Shown: positions 1 through 13,500 of the stretch, piece by piece | Numbering within the stretch: position 1 is the stretch's first letter | Layout of the letters: each line of letters begins with the position of its first letter | DNA from: WRAU01 sp964277385 | Lineage (GTDB): Bacteria; Pseudomonadota; Alphaproteobacteria; WRAU01; Hepatincolaceae | Reading direction: 5' to 3' | Length of the DNA: 64,000 bases | Assembly: GCA_964277385.1 (NCBI GenBank) | Contig: OZ195520.1 | Coordinates: forward strand, 620,001-684,000 | Notes under the pieces: generated by a model | Told to the model about the DNA's origin: nothing | Databases searched by the model: none | What the model saw: the letters and a program-made list of their open reading frames with translations, nothing else | Position numbers and translations under genes: made by a program

Positions 1-115
1 TATTTTAAAAAAATATATCATATTATAAATAGTAATAAATATTTACAATAAAAAATACACTTTTCTGTGTTGTTAAAGATGGATATTGATAAATAAAGAA
101 AAAATGTTAATAAAG

Positions 116-271
116 TTATTTTTTTAAGTTATCTTCATCAGATACTTCTCTTCTAAAATTTTTTAAACCCTTTCCCATATCTGACAAAATGGCTGATATT
201 TTTCCCTTTCCGCCAAAAATTATCATAACTATTACCAAGATAATTATTATTTGCCACAGCCCTATACTCAT
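116..271 (-). CDS. tatA: Sec-independent protein translocase subunit TatA
   Basis: A 51-residue protein. Residues 3-20 form one hydrophobic N-terminal membrane helix, followed by the FGGKGK hinge and an amphipathic helix containing MGKGLKNFRRE, which is the standard TatA/TatE layout. TatA oligomers form the passage for folded proteins exported by the Tat pathway in the inner membrane. The start is ATG at 271 and the stop is TAA. The protein is short for TatA because the acidic C-terminal tail is only about ten residues long, as is common in reduced genomes. No tatB or tatC lies nearby. Confidence 0.88.
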   Translation of the reverse strand: MSIGLWQIIIILVIVMIIFGGKGKISAILSDMGKGLKNFRREVSDEDNLKK

Positions 272-395
272 TATATTTTTTACCTTATTTTTTAGTTTTT
301 TTAATATTACATTGATTTAAAATTATATTTTGATACAATTGCATTATACTATTTTTTTATATAATAATATATAATAATTCTTATAACATACAAAT

Positions 396-1073
396 ATGAC
401 CTGGTGGATTGTGCGTATAATTTTTATTTTATTTATTTCTGTTTTTTTAAATATAAATTTGTTATTTTCTACAGAATATGTATGCGTATTTGATGCTATG
501 TTGACATCGGATATAGCAGAATATTATTCGGATTACGATAAGATATTAGAATCTAAATCTATGTCCAAATTTGTTTTTGATATAACAGAAGATTATTTAG
601 TTGTTAATGGAGAAAAATATATTTCAGTTTACCCTCCTTCGCAAAAAGATTCTTTTTCTGTTTATTCTAATAAAGATTTCCCTTATGTAATGTTTCACTT
701 TTATCCTGTTGATGAAAAATTAGTAATTTTAGGAATGCAAGAAAGCAAAAATGATACTTTTTTAAAAAGTGATGTATTAGAATGTTATAAAACAAACTCT
801 AAACTTCCAAACTCTAAACTTCCACAAAAAAATATTGAAATAATCCCTAAACCATTTACTTCTTCTGCTAATCTTATTCAAGAACATAATACTAATCAAA
901 AGCCGGTTGTTTTAGATAATTTAAAAGAAAATATTATATATAAAATTCCTAAAGAAATAAAAGTTGTAGAAGTTCCTAAAGAAATAAAAGTTGTAGAAGT
1001 TCCTAAAGAAATAAAAGTTGTAGAAGTTCCTAATATTTCTATGATTGAAATCATAATTCCTCCTCCAGAATAA
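396..1073 (+). CDS. Putative secreted or membrane-anchored protein with PKEIKVVEV repeats
   Basis: 225 residues of a family I do not recognise. Residues 6-26 are hydrophobic and look like a signal peptide or N-terminal anchor (IIFILFISVFLNINLLF). The body contains a region rich in aromatic and acidic residues with one Cys pair. The C-terminus carries three perfect tandem copies of the nonapeptide PKEIKVVEV, followed by a hydrophobic IEIIIPPPE end. The exact 27-bp DNA repeat suggests copy-number variation by slippage. It is probably exported to the periplasm; function unknown. Confidence 0.6.
   Translation: MTWWIVRIIFILFISVFLNINLLFSTEYVCVFDAMLTSDIAEYYSDYDKILESKSMSKFVFDITEDYLVVNGEKYISVYPPSQKDSFSVYSNKDFPYVMFHFYPVDEKLVILGMQESKNDTFLKSDVLECYKTNSKLPNSKLPQKNIEIIPKPFTSSANLIQEHNTNQKPVVLDNLKENIIYKIPKEIKVVEVPKEIKVVEVPKEIKVVEVPNISMIEIIIPPPE
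948..1028 (+). repeat. 27-bp coding tandem repeat, three copies
   Basis: Three exact head-to-tail 27-bp units starting at 948, 975 and 1002, each encoding PKEIKVVEV. A fourth unit begins (CCT) but diverges. It lies inside the coding frame, so gain or loss of units keeps the frame. Confidence 0.9.
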
Positions 1074-1282
1074 AAATTTAAAAGTTAATAATTAAATATT
1101 TAAATAATAGAAAAATATAAAAATAAATTTTTCCATGCTGTATGTAATAAAAAATCTAAGGCATCAGGATGCAAATTTTTTTTGTTTCTTAATATGTTTA
1201 TCTTTTCAGTTAAGATTACTTATTTCAATTGAAGGAAAATCAAATTAACTACAACCTATTAATCAATAGTGGAGATAAAATA

Positions 1283-2284
1283 ATGAAAGTTATATTTTTT
1301 AGTAGTAAACCTTATGTAGAAATTTCTTTTAAAGAAATAGCAAAAAAACTTAACTTAGATATTCAGATGGATTTTCACTCTGATTCTATAAATGTAAAAA
1401 ATGCTATTATGACTAAAAATTATGATGCAGTTTGTGTATTTGTAAATGATAATGTTAATGCTGATGTTATAAAAGTTCTTAAAGATAATGGTTGTAAATT
1501 ATTAGCTCTTAGATGTGCTGGATATAATAATATTGATTTAAAAGCTTTAAAGGAAGCTAATATAACAGCCGTACGAGTTCCAGAATATTCTCCTTATGCT
1601 GTTGCTGAAATGGCCTTTGCTTTATTATTAACAATAAATCGTAAGATTCATAAGGCTTTTAATAGAGTTAAAGAACTTAATTTTAATATTGATGGCTTAC
1701 TTGGATTTGATTTACACGGAAAAACTATAGGAGTTATTGGAACTGGAAAAATTGGTAAAATCTTTATTAATATTGCAAAAGGTTTTGGCATGGATGTAAT
1801 AGCATATGATTTGTATCCTGATACTGATTCTGAGAAACTTATGGGTTATAAATATGTAGAACTTAATGAACTTTACGCTAAATCTGATATTATAGCTCTT
1901 CATTGCCCTCTTAATAAAAGTACACACCATATTATTAATCAAAATAGTATTAATAAAATGAAACATGGAGTGGTAATTATTAATACAAGCCGTGGAGGAT
2001 TAATAAATACTAAAGAAATTATATTAGGTTTAAAAAATGAAAAAATATCTGCTCTTGCTATAGATGTTTATGAAGAAGAAGAAAATGTGTTTTTTGAAGA
2101 TTATTCATATAAACCTAATATAAAAGATGATGTATTATCAAGATTAATTACATTTAATAATGTTATAATTACATCTCATCAGGCATTTTTTACTAAAGAA
2201 GCCTTAGATAATATTACAAAAACAACTCTTGAGAATATTTATTCTTCAATTTTTTACAAAAAAATTAAGAACGAAATTGTGTAG
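1283..2284 (+). CDS. ldhA: D-lactate dehydrogenase, fermentative (2-hydroxyacid dehydrogenase family)
   Basis: About 333 residues, close to the 329 of E. coli LdhA, and collinear with it. This includes the N-terminal catalytic part (RCAGYNNIDL), the Rossmann NAD-binding motif GVIGTGKIG, and the active-site Arg in NTSRGG, Glu in DVYEEEEN and His in SHQAF. It reduces pyruvate to D-lactate with NADH in the cytoplasm to recycle NAD during fermentation. I chose ATG 1283, which follows a GTGGAG Shine-Dalgarno and gives the family N-terminus MKVIFFSSK. An in-frame ATG at 1229 would add 18 residues not found in the family. Confidence 0.92.
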   Translation: MKVIFFSSKPYVEISFKEIAKKLNLDIQMDFHSDSINVKNAIMTKNYDAVCVFVNDNVNADVIKVLKDNGCKLLALRCAGYNNIDLKALKEANITAVRVPEYSPYAVAEMAFALLLTINRKIHKAFNRVKELNFNIDGLLGFDLHGKTIGVIGTGKIGKIFINIAKGFGMDVIAYDLYPDTDSEKLMGYKYVELNELYAKSDIIALHCPLNKSTHHIINQNSINKMKHGVVIINTSRGGLINTKEIILGLKNEKISALAIDVYEEEENVFFEDYSYKPNIKDDVLSRLITFNNVIITSHQAFFTKEALDNITKTTLENIYSSIFYKKIKNEIV

Positions 2285-2772
2285 CATAATCATATCATAA
2301 GCCAAGTAATTTAAAGATATGATAATTATATACAAAATAAACCCAATTTTTAGGGAGAATTAAAAAAAATTTAAATAATAATTTTTTTTATAAAGAACTA
2401 CTTTTATAATAAATTTTCTTCTTTGGTTTTTATTTTTTATATAAGTATTAAATAATTGTAAAATATCTATATGATAATTTTTATAATAATAAATTTATGC
2501 AGTGCTTCTCCACTAGGTGTATCTTTAAACACTAAATTTATGGGTATCTGTTTTTGAATCCCACTTGTAAATTTTAAATTTTAATTTCTAGTAATATACC
2601 TTCTGCATATCTGATAGTTAAGCTATCATGAAACTTATAATTCTGCAAATACAGATATTACATAAAATACATTAACTTTTTATACACTGTATAACCTTTA
2701 TTTTTTAAAAGTAAAAGATATGAAATATGTTCCCATAAGAGACTCTTATTCTATTTTATATAAATCTCTATA
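2285..2772. other. Non-coding stretch after ldhA
   Basis: About 490 bp with no credible reading frame. Just after ldhA there is an imperfect inverted repeat (ATCATATC at about 2291, GATATGAT at about 2315) without a clear T-tract, so termination is possible but not convincing. The rest is very AT-rich and may be decayed coding sequence. Confidence 0.5.
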
Positions 2773-3007
2773 TTAAAATATATTTTTTATTTTATCTTTT
2801 ATTTTTTCAACTTTTTTAATATATAAATTACCTATTGCAACAAACTCAAATCCTTCAACTTTTTATGAATATTATTCTAATTTTAATTCTTTCAAAACTA
2901 TAAAAGTATGAACTAATCCTATCTGTTTATAGTCTATATTCGCTTTCCTAAATCCTGTAAGAAACATTAAACCTAAAAAAATTAATAGTAATACAATATT
3001 TTTTCAT
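2773..3007 (-). pseudogene. Decayed small exported protein gene, possibly a lipoprotein
   Basis: Downstream of and co-oriented with the outer-membrane protein gene. An ATG at 3007 opens MKKYCITINFLGLMFLTGF, a signal-peptide-like sequence whose lipobox-like LTG is followed by Phe rather than Cys. In the same frame two TAA stops break the sequence, after which KVEGFEFVAIGNLYIKKVEK continues to a TAA. I read this as a lipoprotein-like gene broken by mutation. The identity is inferred from sequence character only. Confidence 0.35.
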
Positions 3008-3020
3008 AATTTTCATCCTA

Positions 3021-3812
3021 TTAAAACTTGTAAATATAATTAATACCTATAAATTTATTTAAAACATTTTGTTTTATTCTTTTTTTTGAATAAAAAGGTC
3101 TATTTATAGAATCATAATGTTCTATACTTTGTATAGGTTTGCCACTCATATAATCAAATCCCCAAAATATAGAGAATGCATTTTGTTGATTTAAGTTAAT
3201 ATCAGCTCCAATTTGCATATGATACGATATTCCATCCATTTTTATTTTCAACTTTTCAGAAATTACACAAACATCATACTTAGAATTATCCCAATCATAC
3301 TCCCTATTAATATAAAAACCAAACTGTTTAGTTTTATATTCTGAATATCCTAATCCAAATTTTATAAATTGTGTAATATATTTCGTTGGTGATGGAAGTT
3401 TACCTACTAAATACACAATATAATTATCCGATTTATTAGAATAATTTTTATTCAAAATATTATATACTCTTGCTTTTAATTCAGAATTATAACCTCTTAA
3501 TAAGCCCTGTTTGTAGTTAAATTCAACCGCAAAAAATTTATTAACTTCATATCCCATTCCTAAGTTTAATAAATGATTAGAGCTTTGGATTGTACTAGGA
3601 ATATAACGTACTTCATTATAACCTATATCTGGCTCTAATTTAGTTTTAGTATTATTTAATGATTCACTTAAACCAAAAGTAATATAAAAACCTTTTAAAT
3701 AATTTTTTTCATTAGTTTCTACTTGTGCAAGGTATGATGATAGACCAGCTTTTGCTTGTGTAATATATAACGATAGTAGTAACATTAATAATATATGAAA
3801 TTTACTTTTCAT
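3021..3812 (-). CDS. Outer-membrane beta-barrel protein (porin/surface antigen-like)
   Basis: About 263 residues from ATG 3812, which has an AGGATAG ribosome-binding site; an upstream in-frame ATG at 3863 lacks one. A cleavable signal peptide ends near ITQAKAG. The mature part has alternating hydrophobic and polar strands rich in Tyr, Gly and Asn, and ends in Phe, the usual barrel-assembly signal. The pattern (LNLGMGYEVNKFFAVEFNYK, FGLGYSEY) matches small 8-10-strand surface barrels of the OmpA/Msp4 kind. The exact function cannot be told from the sequence. Confidence 0.65.
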   Translation of the reverse strand: MKSKFHILLMLLLSLYITQAKAGLSSYLAQVETNEKNYLKGFYITFGLSESLNNTKTKLEPDIGYNEVRYIPSTIQSSNHLLNLGMGYEVNKFFAVEFNYKQGLLRGYNSELKARVYNILNKNYSNKSDNYIVYLVGKLPSPTKYITQFIKFGLGYSEYKTKQFGFYINREYDWDNSKYDVCVISEKLKIKMDGISYHMQIGADINLNQQNAFSIFWGFDYMSGKPIQSIEHYDSINRPFYSKKRIKQNVLNKFIGINYIYKF

Positions 3813-3863
3813 AATTTCTATCCTCTTTATTATTATTATTATAACACTACTTTTAGTGTACAT

Positions 3864-4579
3864 AATCTGATAAAAATTAGCAATATTATTGCCTTTTTAT
3901 ATTCTAAATAATAGAATAAAACGATAAAAAATCCGAATAACTTTAAATATTTGGTTTTTTAATCTCTTTATTAATTTATGAATTTATTGCTATTTGACAC
4001 TATCATATCTTACAGAACCGAATCTTTATAAATAATTACAATATTTATTGCACAATTACTATCTTGATAATAAGAATATTAAAAATATTTGTTATCAAGT
4101 GTAATATTATAATTATTTTCTTATAAATTACAAATTCTTACATATAATCCTCTAAGTTTTTCAATATTTTTTGTTTCAATACTAACAGTATATTTTTCTT
4201 TTATCATTTTTTAATAATAATTAAATTGGATTTCAGTAAATTAATGTTTATTAATAATTTTTAAATTCTTTAATAAAATAAATATCTAATAATTTAGATA
4301 TTTTTAATCAAAATTATTTATCTTATTAAAGAAAATATCCATAAAAACTCTTAGTGTTATATATTTTTGTATTTTTTATCCTCATTATCAACTTTATCAT
4401 AATTTTTTTATGATTCAATTTTATAACTTTATTACTAATATATAAATATATACTCTTATTCGTTTCAGAATCAAAAAACAAGATTATATTAAACAACATC
4501 CCATATTGACATGTTTACTTTGTCATCAAGAAAATAATTTACTAAAAGTAAAACAATCTAATAAAAACATACAATATCT
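3864..4579. other. Non-coding stretch between OMP and giant gene
   Basis: About 715 bp with A+T near 80% and no reading frame, RNA gene or clear repeat that I can support. It contains the upstream region of the outer-membrane protein gene and the 3' region of the giant gene. Confidence 0.5.
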
Positions 4580-7500
4580 TTAATTGTTAGAAAAATTATT
4601 TGTATTTTTATTTTTACTATTACTATCTGCATTAACTTCGCTATGTCCTATACTATCTTCTATAGAAAACATTGAATCTAAAGCAAATGACATCGAATCT
4701 AATTCATCATAACTATTAGTATCATTAATTGATTCTTCTTCTATCAACGATACCGTTTCTACCATTTCATTTAATGAAGTACTTAATTCAATATTCTCTG
4801 ATAATAAATCTTCTGCTATATTAAATAATTCATTAATATTAAGTTCTTCTTTATTTTCTATTAAAATTTCAAAACTAATATTCTCTGAATTATTTTGAAT
4901 TTCAAAATTATCTTCATCTTCATCTTCTAATTTATCATCTTCATTTTCTTTATTTTCTTCTTCTGTATCTTCCTTAATTTGTTCTTGTTTACGATAATCG
5001 TATTCTTCCTCCTTTGGTTTATCAAGATTTTCATAATCTAAATCATCATATTCTACATTTTGATCTTTAAATGCTAACAAATAATCATCATCAGTGTCAG
5101 ATGAATTTGTTTGTGTTTGATGATCATTTTCAGATTTTGAGTAGTTTTGATCTCCACTTTGTGATGATTTAGATTTATTGCTTCCCATACCAAAAACAGC
5201 AATACCATCCGAACCATCTCCATATATTTTACTATAATCAAAATTATCTTCACTATTTTGTTTTCCTGAAAAAACTCCAGCTTCTGATTCACTATTATAA
5301 TTTGAACTATCTAAAAATGGATCACTAGATTCATCTACACCTTCTAGATTTCCATATTTTTCTAAATTATAGATTTCTTCTTGACTAAGAAATCCTGGCG
5401 CACTTACCATTTCTAGATCTGTAGCTTCATATTTTATAGTAGATTTAGCACTGTCAAGACTGTAGTGCACAATAAAAAATTTATCAGTACCTTTTTCCGA
5501 AATTTTATGTAATATTTCACCACCAATATTACTAAGTTCTTCAACATTGTAATTATATTTTTGTGTTTGATAAAATATATATACATATGAAGATCTACTA
5601 TAATCTAAGGTAGCAATCTTAAAAGTTTTACCGTGCATTTTATCAAAACTAAAATCTGTATTAAAAACAATATAGGCCTGATTACTATCGCCATTAAGAC
5701 GTTCAGCTATTTCTAACTTATCCCAGTTTTTATAAGAATAATAGTTTGTATAATTAGACGCATTACTATTATAACCATCAGCAACAATAACATTGCTATC
5801 TACCCTATCATCTCTGCTATTAATAAACTGTATTCTAGTTTTATAAGCATTTTGCTTCCCATTAGTTTGATGCATTATTAATTGACTTTCCATAGATGTT
5901 GGGGTTGTCTGATCTTTAAAATATCTACCACCTAAGTTAATTTCCCTATAAGAAGCTCCTCCTGTAGTTGATTGTCCAGCAGAAATAACAATAGCATCAT
6001 CCTGAACTCCAGTATAATAACCTCCTATCTTTAAATTTTGAGGATCTAAACTATAATCATCAACCTCAATTTTTCTAAAATCATAATAAGAAGCATTACT
6101 GAACGCATAAGCAAGATTAGATTGTGTAACATCATTATTTGGAAGTACAGGCATTGTTAAAGGCAATAACCTTGTATCTCTATCATAAGCTGCTTTAAGT
6201 CCTAATTTTACAATTTGTCCATAATTATCATCAATTACCGATAAAAATCTCATATCAGTTTTAAAAGTTTCATCTATTTTATAAACTCTTTCAATATGAC
6301 CATTTTCTGTATCTCCTCTTAAATACCAATCTTGATTATATGCTTCATAAGAACCTGCGGCTTTTTTCTCTTTTGCATGACCTTGTGCACCTTGTGCTTT
6401 TCCACTTTGATTAGTTCCTGCACTTGTTTTTGTATCAGCAGAAAAAGAATCTATTAACAAAGTATTAAAACCACCTCCTCCTCTAACTTCCCTTAAAAAA
6501 GTTTTTTTATTAGCTTGAGCCATAGGTCCTATTGGTCCTGTGCTACTAGAATATATTTTACCTAAAGCAAACGTATCATTAGAGTTTGTTAAGGTCAAAA
6601 AATTAGGGTTTTGAACTCTATAAAATACAGAAGAACTATAACCATCTGTCGTTCCAACCTTAGCTCTTTCTGCATCACCAGTAAATACAATACCTACACC
6701 AGTATATCTATCTTGCATAAAGTTTTTATATTCGTTTGAAGCTATACCTTTATTATTTTTATCTGTGCTAACAAATTCTGTAGATTGATGTTCACGATCT
6801 TGCCAAGCTCCCCATGAAAAATAATATGAACCCTGCGCAACCCCACGAAAGTTAACCTTAGTATTAATAGATCTATTGTCATTCTGAGTAGCTCCATTGT
6901 CAGCAGTATATTCATTATAACGGGTTGCCGCTGTTGGCTTCTCAGTCATACTACCATTAAAAGAAGAATGCTGAGTCATATATAGATGAACTTTATTACT
7001 TACAAATAAACCACTATTCCCATAGGAATCAGTCCCTCCAATTGAAATATCATTTACTTTATGGTCTCCAAGAATATCAAAAAAAATTGTAGTGAAATTA
7101 ATAAACCTGTACTCCCGTCCTGATTGAGATTCTCCATTGGAACCCGCCAAAACTTTTACTAATATTGGAAGATATGAAGTATAAGAATCAAATGTTGCTG
7201 AATATTCTGGGGCTCTAGCATTTGGAAATTCAAAAATGGTATCTCTGAAACCAACAATCCAGTAATTTACTTTACCAAAGTATATACTTGTTTGAGGCAA
7301 AATAAACTTCTGTGACCCAGTTGCCTTAACAAGAACCATAAGAGAAGAGCTATCCTGAGAATTAGTATCATTATATTCACCTACTCCAAACATATGAATC
7401 CCACTGTAGTCCAAAGTTGCATAATCTCCAACTAATGCACCCATAGCCATACTATAACCACGAGACCCATCTTTAACATCCCAAGAAGAAAAATCTATAA

Positions 7501-10500
7501 TATCCCATTCGCTCTCAGGTCTAGCAGCAGCAGTGTTATTAGGACTATTAGTTGTTTCATCTCTTGTAAAATCTAAATCTATGTATAAAACTTGCTTTCT
7601 ATAAATAATATTATTTTTGTTTGAACTAAAATGCAACATAGATCTTCCTTCGGTCAGTTGCGCTGATAGATCATAGAACTGTTCTGTATTAAGATAAGAG
7701 AATTTAACAATATCTTGCTGACCTTTTTTACCATAAATAGATTGCACATTATGAATATCAAATAACTTATTCTCAAATCTTGCCTCAACCTGCATCATTC
7801 TATTCATTTTACCAGGATTATCTTCATCATACTCAAAACTAACATTATAAATACCACCAGTATCAAAACCTCCAGTTGGAGTACCTCCAGAAGCATCATA
7901 ACCAGCCGCATTTAAAATAGTTCTTTGCATATTATCCACCATAGGAACAGCTTTCTTTGCTTTTGGTGCATAAACAGTTGTAAACATAGTCTCAGAGTTC
8001 AGTACTATATTGATAATAGTATCATTATTCATGTTTTTATTAACACCAACACCCCTTAAATCTATTATCTGAAAATTATCATATCTAAAAAATTCTGAAT
8101 TAGGATCAGATGCATTTGGCGTAGTATTTTTACCTGCATCAATAGCAGCTAATTTACCTTTTGTAATTACTATACTATCTAAGGACATTCCAGAAGTTCC
8201 TATATAAGAAATAAAATCTCCCTCGTTTTTTCCCATCATTAATAAAGTATTAGTACCTGCTCCTCCATCAATGTAACCAATTGTTCCTTGTCCTGCTGTT
8301 TTAAAATCCTCTCTGTTTTGATATACTCTTAATGTATCATTAGTACCAGTTAATCTTATATGAGCAGGATTAGTAGCTGAGTTCTGTTGAGTTATAGTAA
8401 ATTTATTTGCAAATATTCCTGTTAGTTTTTTATCAGTAAATACCCAATCTTCTCCTGTTGTAAGATTACCATGCTGACCTTTATAACCCATAAAATCCAC
8501 ATTATAATTATCATAACGGTCAGGATTATTAGAACCTAAGATAATTTCTTTAAACATAGACATTGTAACATTTGATGTTACTACAAGTAGAGATACATCT
8601 TGCATTGTAATTGTAGATTGTGTCACTTTAGATAATTTGAAAGTTTGTGTATTTGTTTGACTTGTATTTACAGATAATACCCCATCAGTATAGTTTATAG
8701 TTCTAGCAATAGGCCTATTAGGAATATCCGTAGTAATATTCACAGCATCAGCAATAGTGATATTTACATTGCTATTTTGTTTGCTTGAGTCTTGAATATG
8801 TAATTTCATAACTGCATTATTTCTACTACCAGAAAATATAAGATTATTAACACCTCCTACAATCGTTGAAGTATCAAATCTATCTAATATATAATTTTTG
8901 TATTCAAATGTTGTATCTTTTATAAAATTACTACCAAATTGTATTTGATCAGTAAAAATATCAGTTACTCCAGTATAATCAAAACCATTAAAAACTGCTT
9001 TAAAACTAGCTATATTTTTATTTGATTCCATTTTTAACTGTTGAATATTTAAAAAAGAAGTCGCATGAGAAAACGTTGCCGAATTCATAGTAATACTAGC
9101 GTTATTATTTGTTGCTGATATATCATAAAGCAGTGAAAGATCATCACTAGCAATCTCATTTAATCTCAAGGTTAACTTGTTATTTGTACCTCCATTAAAA
9201 TCAATTACTGTAGGTAATTTTTCTTTGTCTTTTACTACCACCCAAATAACAGAATCATTATATTTTGTAAGTACGTATCTATTCATGTTAACAAGTTTAT
9301 AATTATAATCACTTCCACCTATAACATAACCATCAAGACCTGCTGTTAATTTAGAAAAATTAAGAATATTTGATCCAATACCTCCATCTATACCACGATT
9401 TACATTCAAAACTCTTAGATCTGTAATATAAAAAGTATCATCAAACCTTGTTCCACCTATAGTTAAATTACCTTGCGTTCCTTTATTAATTTTAACATAC
9501 CCTGTATCTATATTTCCGGTTGCATCAATATTAACATTAATAGCTGTTGTAGAAGCATCAAAAGATACCCTATCATCGCCTGTTCCAGCCTCAATAACAG
9601 TATTAGATGATGAGTTTAAACCATTATAAACATCTCCGTTATTTGTACCATATACTACCGTATTAGAAGATAAAAAACGATCTGAATTAGTATTAGGACC
9701 ACTTCCTTTATAAGAAACTGTCTGCTTTTCATAATTAACATTAATACCATACTGACTCATAGCCCTATAATTTATAGAACCACTAGAATATACATATTCT
9801 CTATTATCTATTGATGATAATTCTATATTTGCTGTTTGATTATTTCCAAAGACTACCCTTTTATAAGAAGTATCTTTTACCGAACCACCTTCTTTTTTTA
9901 TATTAAATGATCCATCATTATGGGTAACTTTTATTTCACTATCATTCAAAGAAGAAAAACTAATTCTACTATCTGATAATTTTGATAAATTCAAAGTATC
10001 ATTACCTTTATTACCCCAAATCTCTTTAACATTCTTAGAAGCATAAACAATATCATTTCCCAATGAACCCTTAAATATTTGAAAATTCCTTATTCTATCT
10101 ACGGTTTTATACTCTGTTTTAAAAACAGTTCCAGCTTCTAAATTAGCAATAAGACCAGTTTCTAATTTTTCATAAGAAATTGTATTAGTACCAGAATTAC
10201 CATCTATCTCTGTTGCACTAGACCCACCTGCTTCTATATAGTCATCTCCTTTTCCTAAAATGAATTTTGAAAAACTATATAATTTATCAGTTTTAGTACC
10301 ACTTGCTTCTTGTCTGCTTACTTCTAATTCATTATTGTTAGCAGAAAGCAAGCTCATATATAATTTAGAACTAACATCACTATAATCTACAGTATTTACA
10401 CCACCAGCACCATCTACAAGCACAGCTTTCTCACCCTCTTTAATTTTAAGAGTATCTGAGAACATTGTTAATTTTAAACCATAATTACCTTTAACATTAA

Positions 10501-13500
10501 GTGTTGCGCCGTTTGTTACTTGATTCAACATTTCATCAAAAGTACCAGATAAAGAGTAATTAACTTTTTCAAAAGATATTAAATTATTACCACCTCCTAA
10601 ATCAACCTTATAATTTGATGAGGTTAATTCTCCTGAAAACAATAATATATCATCACCATCACCTAAATTAATATTGGTAACTTTACTTACATTAAGATAT
10701 TCGTCTCTAACTGCTGTTCCCTTGTTGTTTCTATAAAATATACCACTAGATAAATCTATATACAAACCAACATTATTTCCATTTGAATCTCGTATTTTTG
10801 CATTCAAGGTGTTATTACCATCACCTCCAATTATTTCTCCTCTTTGTTTTAAAACCTCATCACTTGAGAATGTAAAAATATCATCATTTACTGAACCATT
10901 TAAAACTGAAAAATTATCAATTTTGATTATTCCTGAAAAACCACCACCACTTAATTCTTTTTTATCTAAATCAAAATTAAAACCTTGATTCGAACCCACT
11001 ACTGCTTCAACCAATAATTCGTTTCTTCCTCCACCTGCATCAATGTATTTGACTTTATTTTCTGATGAGATTGTAAAATAATCATCACGATTTGTACCAA
11101 TTATTTTATCTATATTGCTAAAACGATCAATATTATTAGAGCTTCCTTTAGAAATAAACGAATCTTCTTCGTTTTTCAACTCAAATGAAAAACCTAACAC
11201 ATCTGTTGATTTACTATAATCAAGAGTGTTAGTTCCACCTTGACCATCTATATTATAAGAACCTAAGGAAATACCATAAAAATAATCATTGCCACTACCA
11301 CCTTTTATATTGCTAACACCTGAAGCTTTTACTATGTTTGTTGTTCCTTGTGTTACTGAAAATAACTCTCCTTGAGAAGACTCAAAATTAAACACTAAAT
11401 CTGCACTAAATTTTGAAAAATCTATAGTACTAGTACCAAAACCTGATATTATTTCTAAATCTTTAGATTTGCTAGGATCTAAAATAAATAAATTATCTCC
11501 ATCTCCTGCTTTTAATACACTCCAGTTTTTAATTGAAAAGGCTTTACCATCTAATGTCTCTGCTACAGCATCAAATTTTACACCAAAAGATGAGCTAGAA
11601 TAATCTATAGTATTTTTTCCTCCTCCTGCATCAATCTTTAAATTTTCAAAAACTTCAGGGTCAGAAAGATCTAATCGTATCGTATCATCAAAATTTGTAA
11701 GTTTTATATTTTTTACACCAAGATAATAATCAGCATTACCTTCTTGTTTATCTATAAGCAACGAAGATCTAACACCTGGAGCTACTGTTTTTTCTGAAAA
11801 TATTTCTACTGTTACTCCTTTATCTAGTTTTGAATAATCTAAATCTCCGTTATTAAGTATAAAGTAGAAGTAACCATCATTAGTGTAACTATTTTTTAAA
11901 ATAGACTTATTATCTGATGTTTCCATAATTACTTTATCTGAAGATGTTGGATTTGATCCTGCATTCGTACCATTTAATACTTCAAATTGTTTTAAATGAT
12001 GCTCTGAACTTGTTGGAGATGTTATATTTAATACTACCTTATCAGAAATTGTATATTTTAATTCCTTAACATCTGCTCCTATTAAAACTTTATCAAAACC
12101 TCCTCCACCATCAACTTTTGTTTCACCTCTTGCTTCTGAATTTATGAACCAAACATCATCAAAATTTGTTAATCTAAATGCCTGAATATTTGTAAACATT
12201 GTATAATCTATATCTGCTTGCGTTACTGGCGACAGATAGTTCTCATAAGAAATTGTGTTGTTATTACCAGCCCCACCATCAATATAATAGCTTGTTTTAT
12301 AAGGATTTAATATAAATACATCATCACCATTACCTCCTGTAAATCTATCAATATTGGTAAAATAATCTTTATTGTTTGAATTCTTATATTCTTTTGTTAC
12401 AGAACCTTGATCATAAGCTCCTGTTTTACCTAAATCAAATCTTAAATCAACTTGTGAACCTGTATAATCAAGAGTATCTAATACCGATTGTCCTCCAATA
12501 AATGAGTACTCATAATCTTTACTACGATCACTTCCTACTTTAACTTTAAATACAGATCCAAAATCTGATGCTTTTAATATATCAAAGTTATATAAAGTTA
12601 AAGTACCAACCTCTGCTTTATTTCCATTTATGGAAAAATCTACCTGCGATGCTGAAACCGAAGCATTAAATACAGTTTTTACATTTTTATTAGTTGATCC
12701 CCAAAAAACTTTAAAGTTAGTATCTGAATAACTTATCTCGTTATTAAAATCTCCTAATCTTAATGTATCAAAATTAATAAATTTTGAGCTAAGAATTGAT
12801 AAGTTTAAAGACTCTTTTATCTCATAATTTAAATATAAAACATTACCTGCATTTTCAAGCTCATTATATGAATTTAAGGTTATTTCTTTTGACGGATTAT
12901 ATTTGCTTACATTTCCATCATAAATAACATTAGATGCTGTTTGCCAAGCATTATCTTCTGCTATAAACATATCATCTTCTTTTGTACCTATTAAAGAAGA
13001 AAAACCTATAACATCATCTTTAATTCTTTCATTGGTTGAAATATAAACTTTTGTTAATTCTTCTTTTGATATATTATAATTAATACGAATACCATCTTTG
13101 ATATCTGAGTAATCTATAGTATTATAACCTCCTCTACCATCATAATGCATAGAGGATCTTTGATCTCCTGAAATTAAAAATGTATCATTTTGATTGGTAC
13201 CTATTATTGATTGTATATAAACAAAATTATCAACATAAGACGCCTTATTAATAGATCCACTAGCATCAGAATTTGTACCTACATTCTTAACATTAACTAT
13301 GATTCCTGTACTAGAAATATCTTTTGAATAGTCCATGGTATTCTTACCAGCTATGCCATTTATACTATAATTATTTGACATAGATAAATAAAATATATCA
13401 TTGGCTTGTGATGCTTTAATCTCAGGGCTTCCATATATTACATCCTTTCCGCGACCATATTTGTCTACTTGGATAAAACCACCAGAATCCTTACCTACAA

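Noticed and set aside
1712..1966. Reading frame opposite to ldhA
   Set aside because: Antisense shadow of a clearly conserved gene; its composition is unlike a real protein.
2291..2322. Rho-independent terminator after ldhA
   Set aside because: The inverted repeat is imperfect with a long loop and no T-tract follows.
5074..5292. Small reading frame on the - strand inside the giant gene
   Set aside because: It lies in a shifted frame of a low-complexity Asp/Ser-rich region with no start signal; a shadow of the giant gene.
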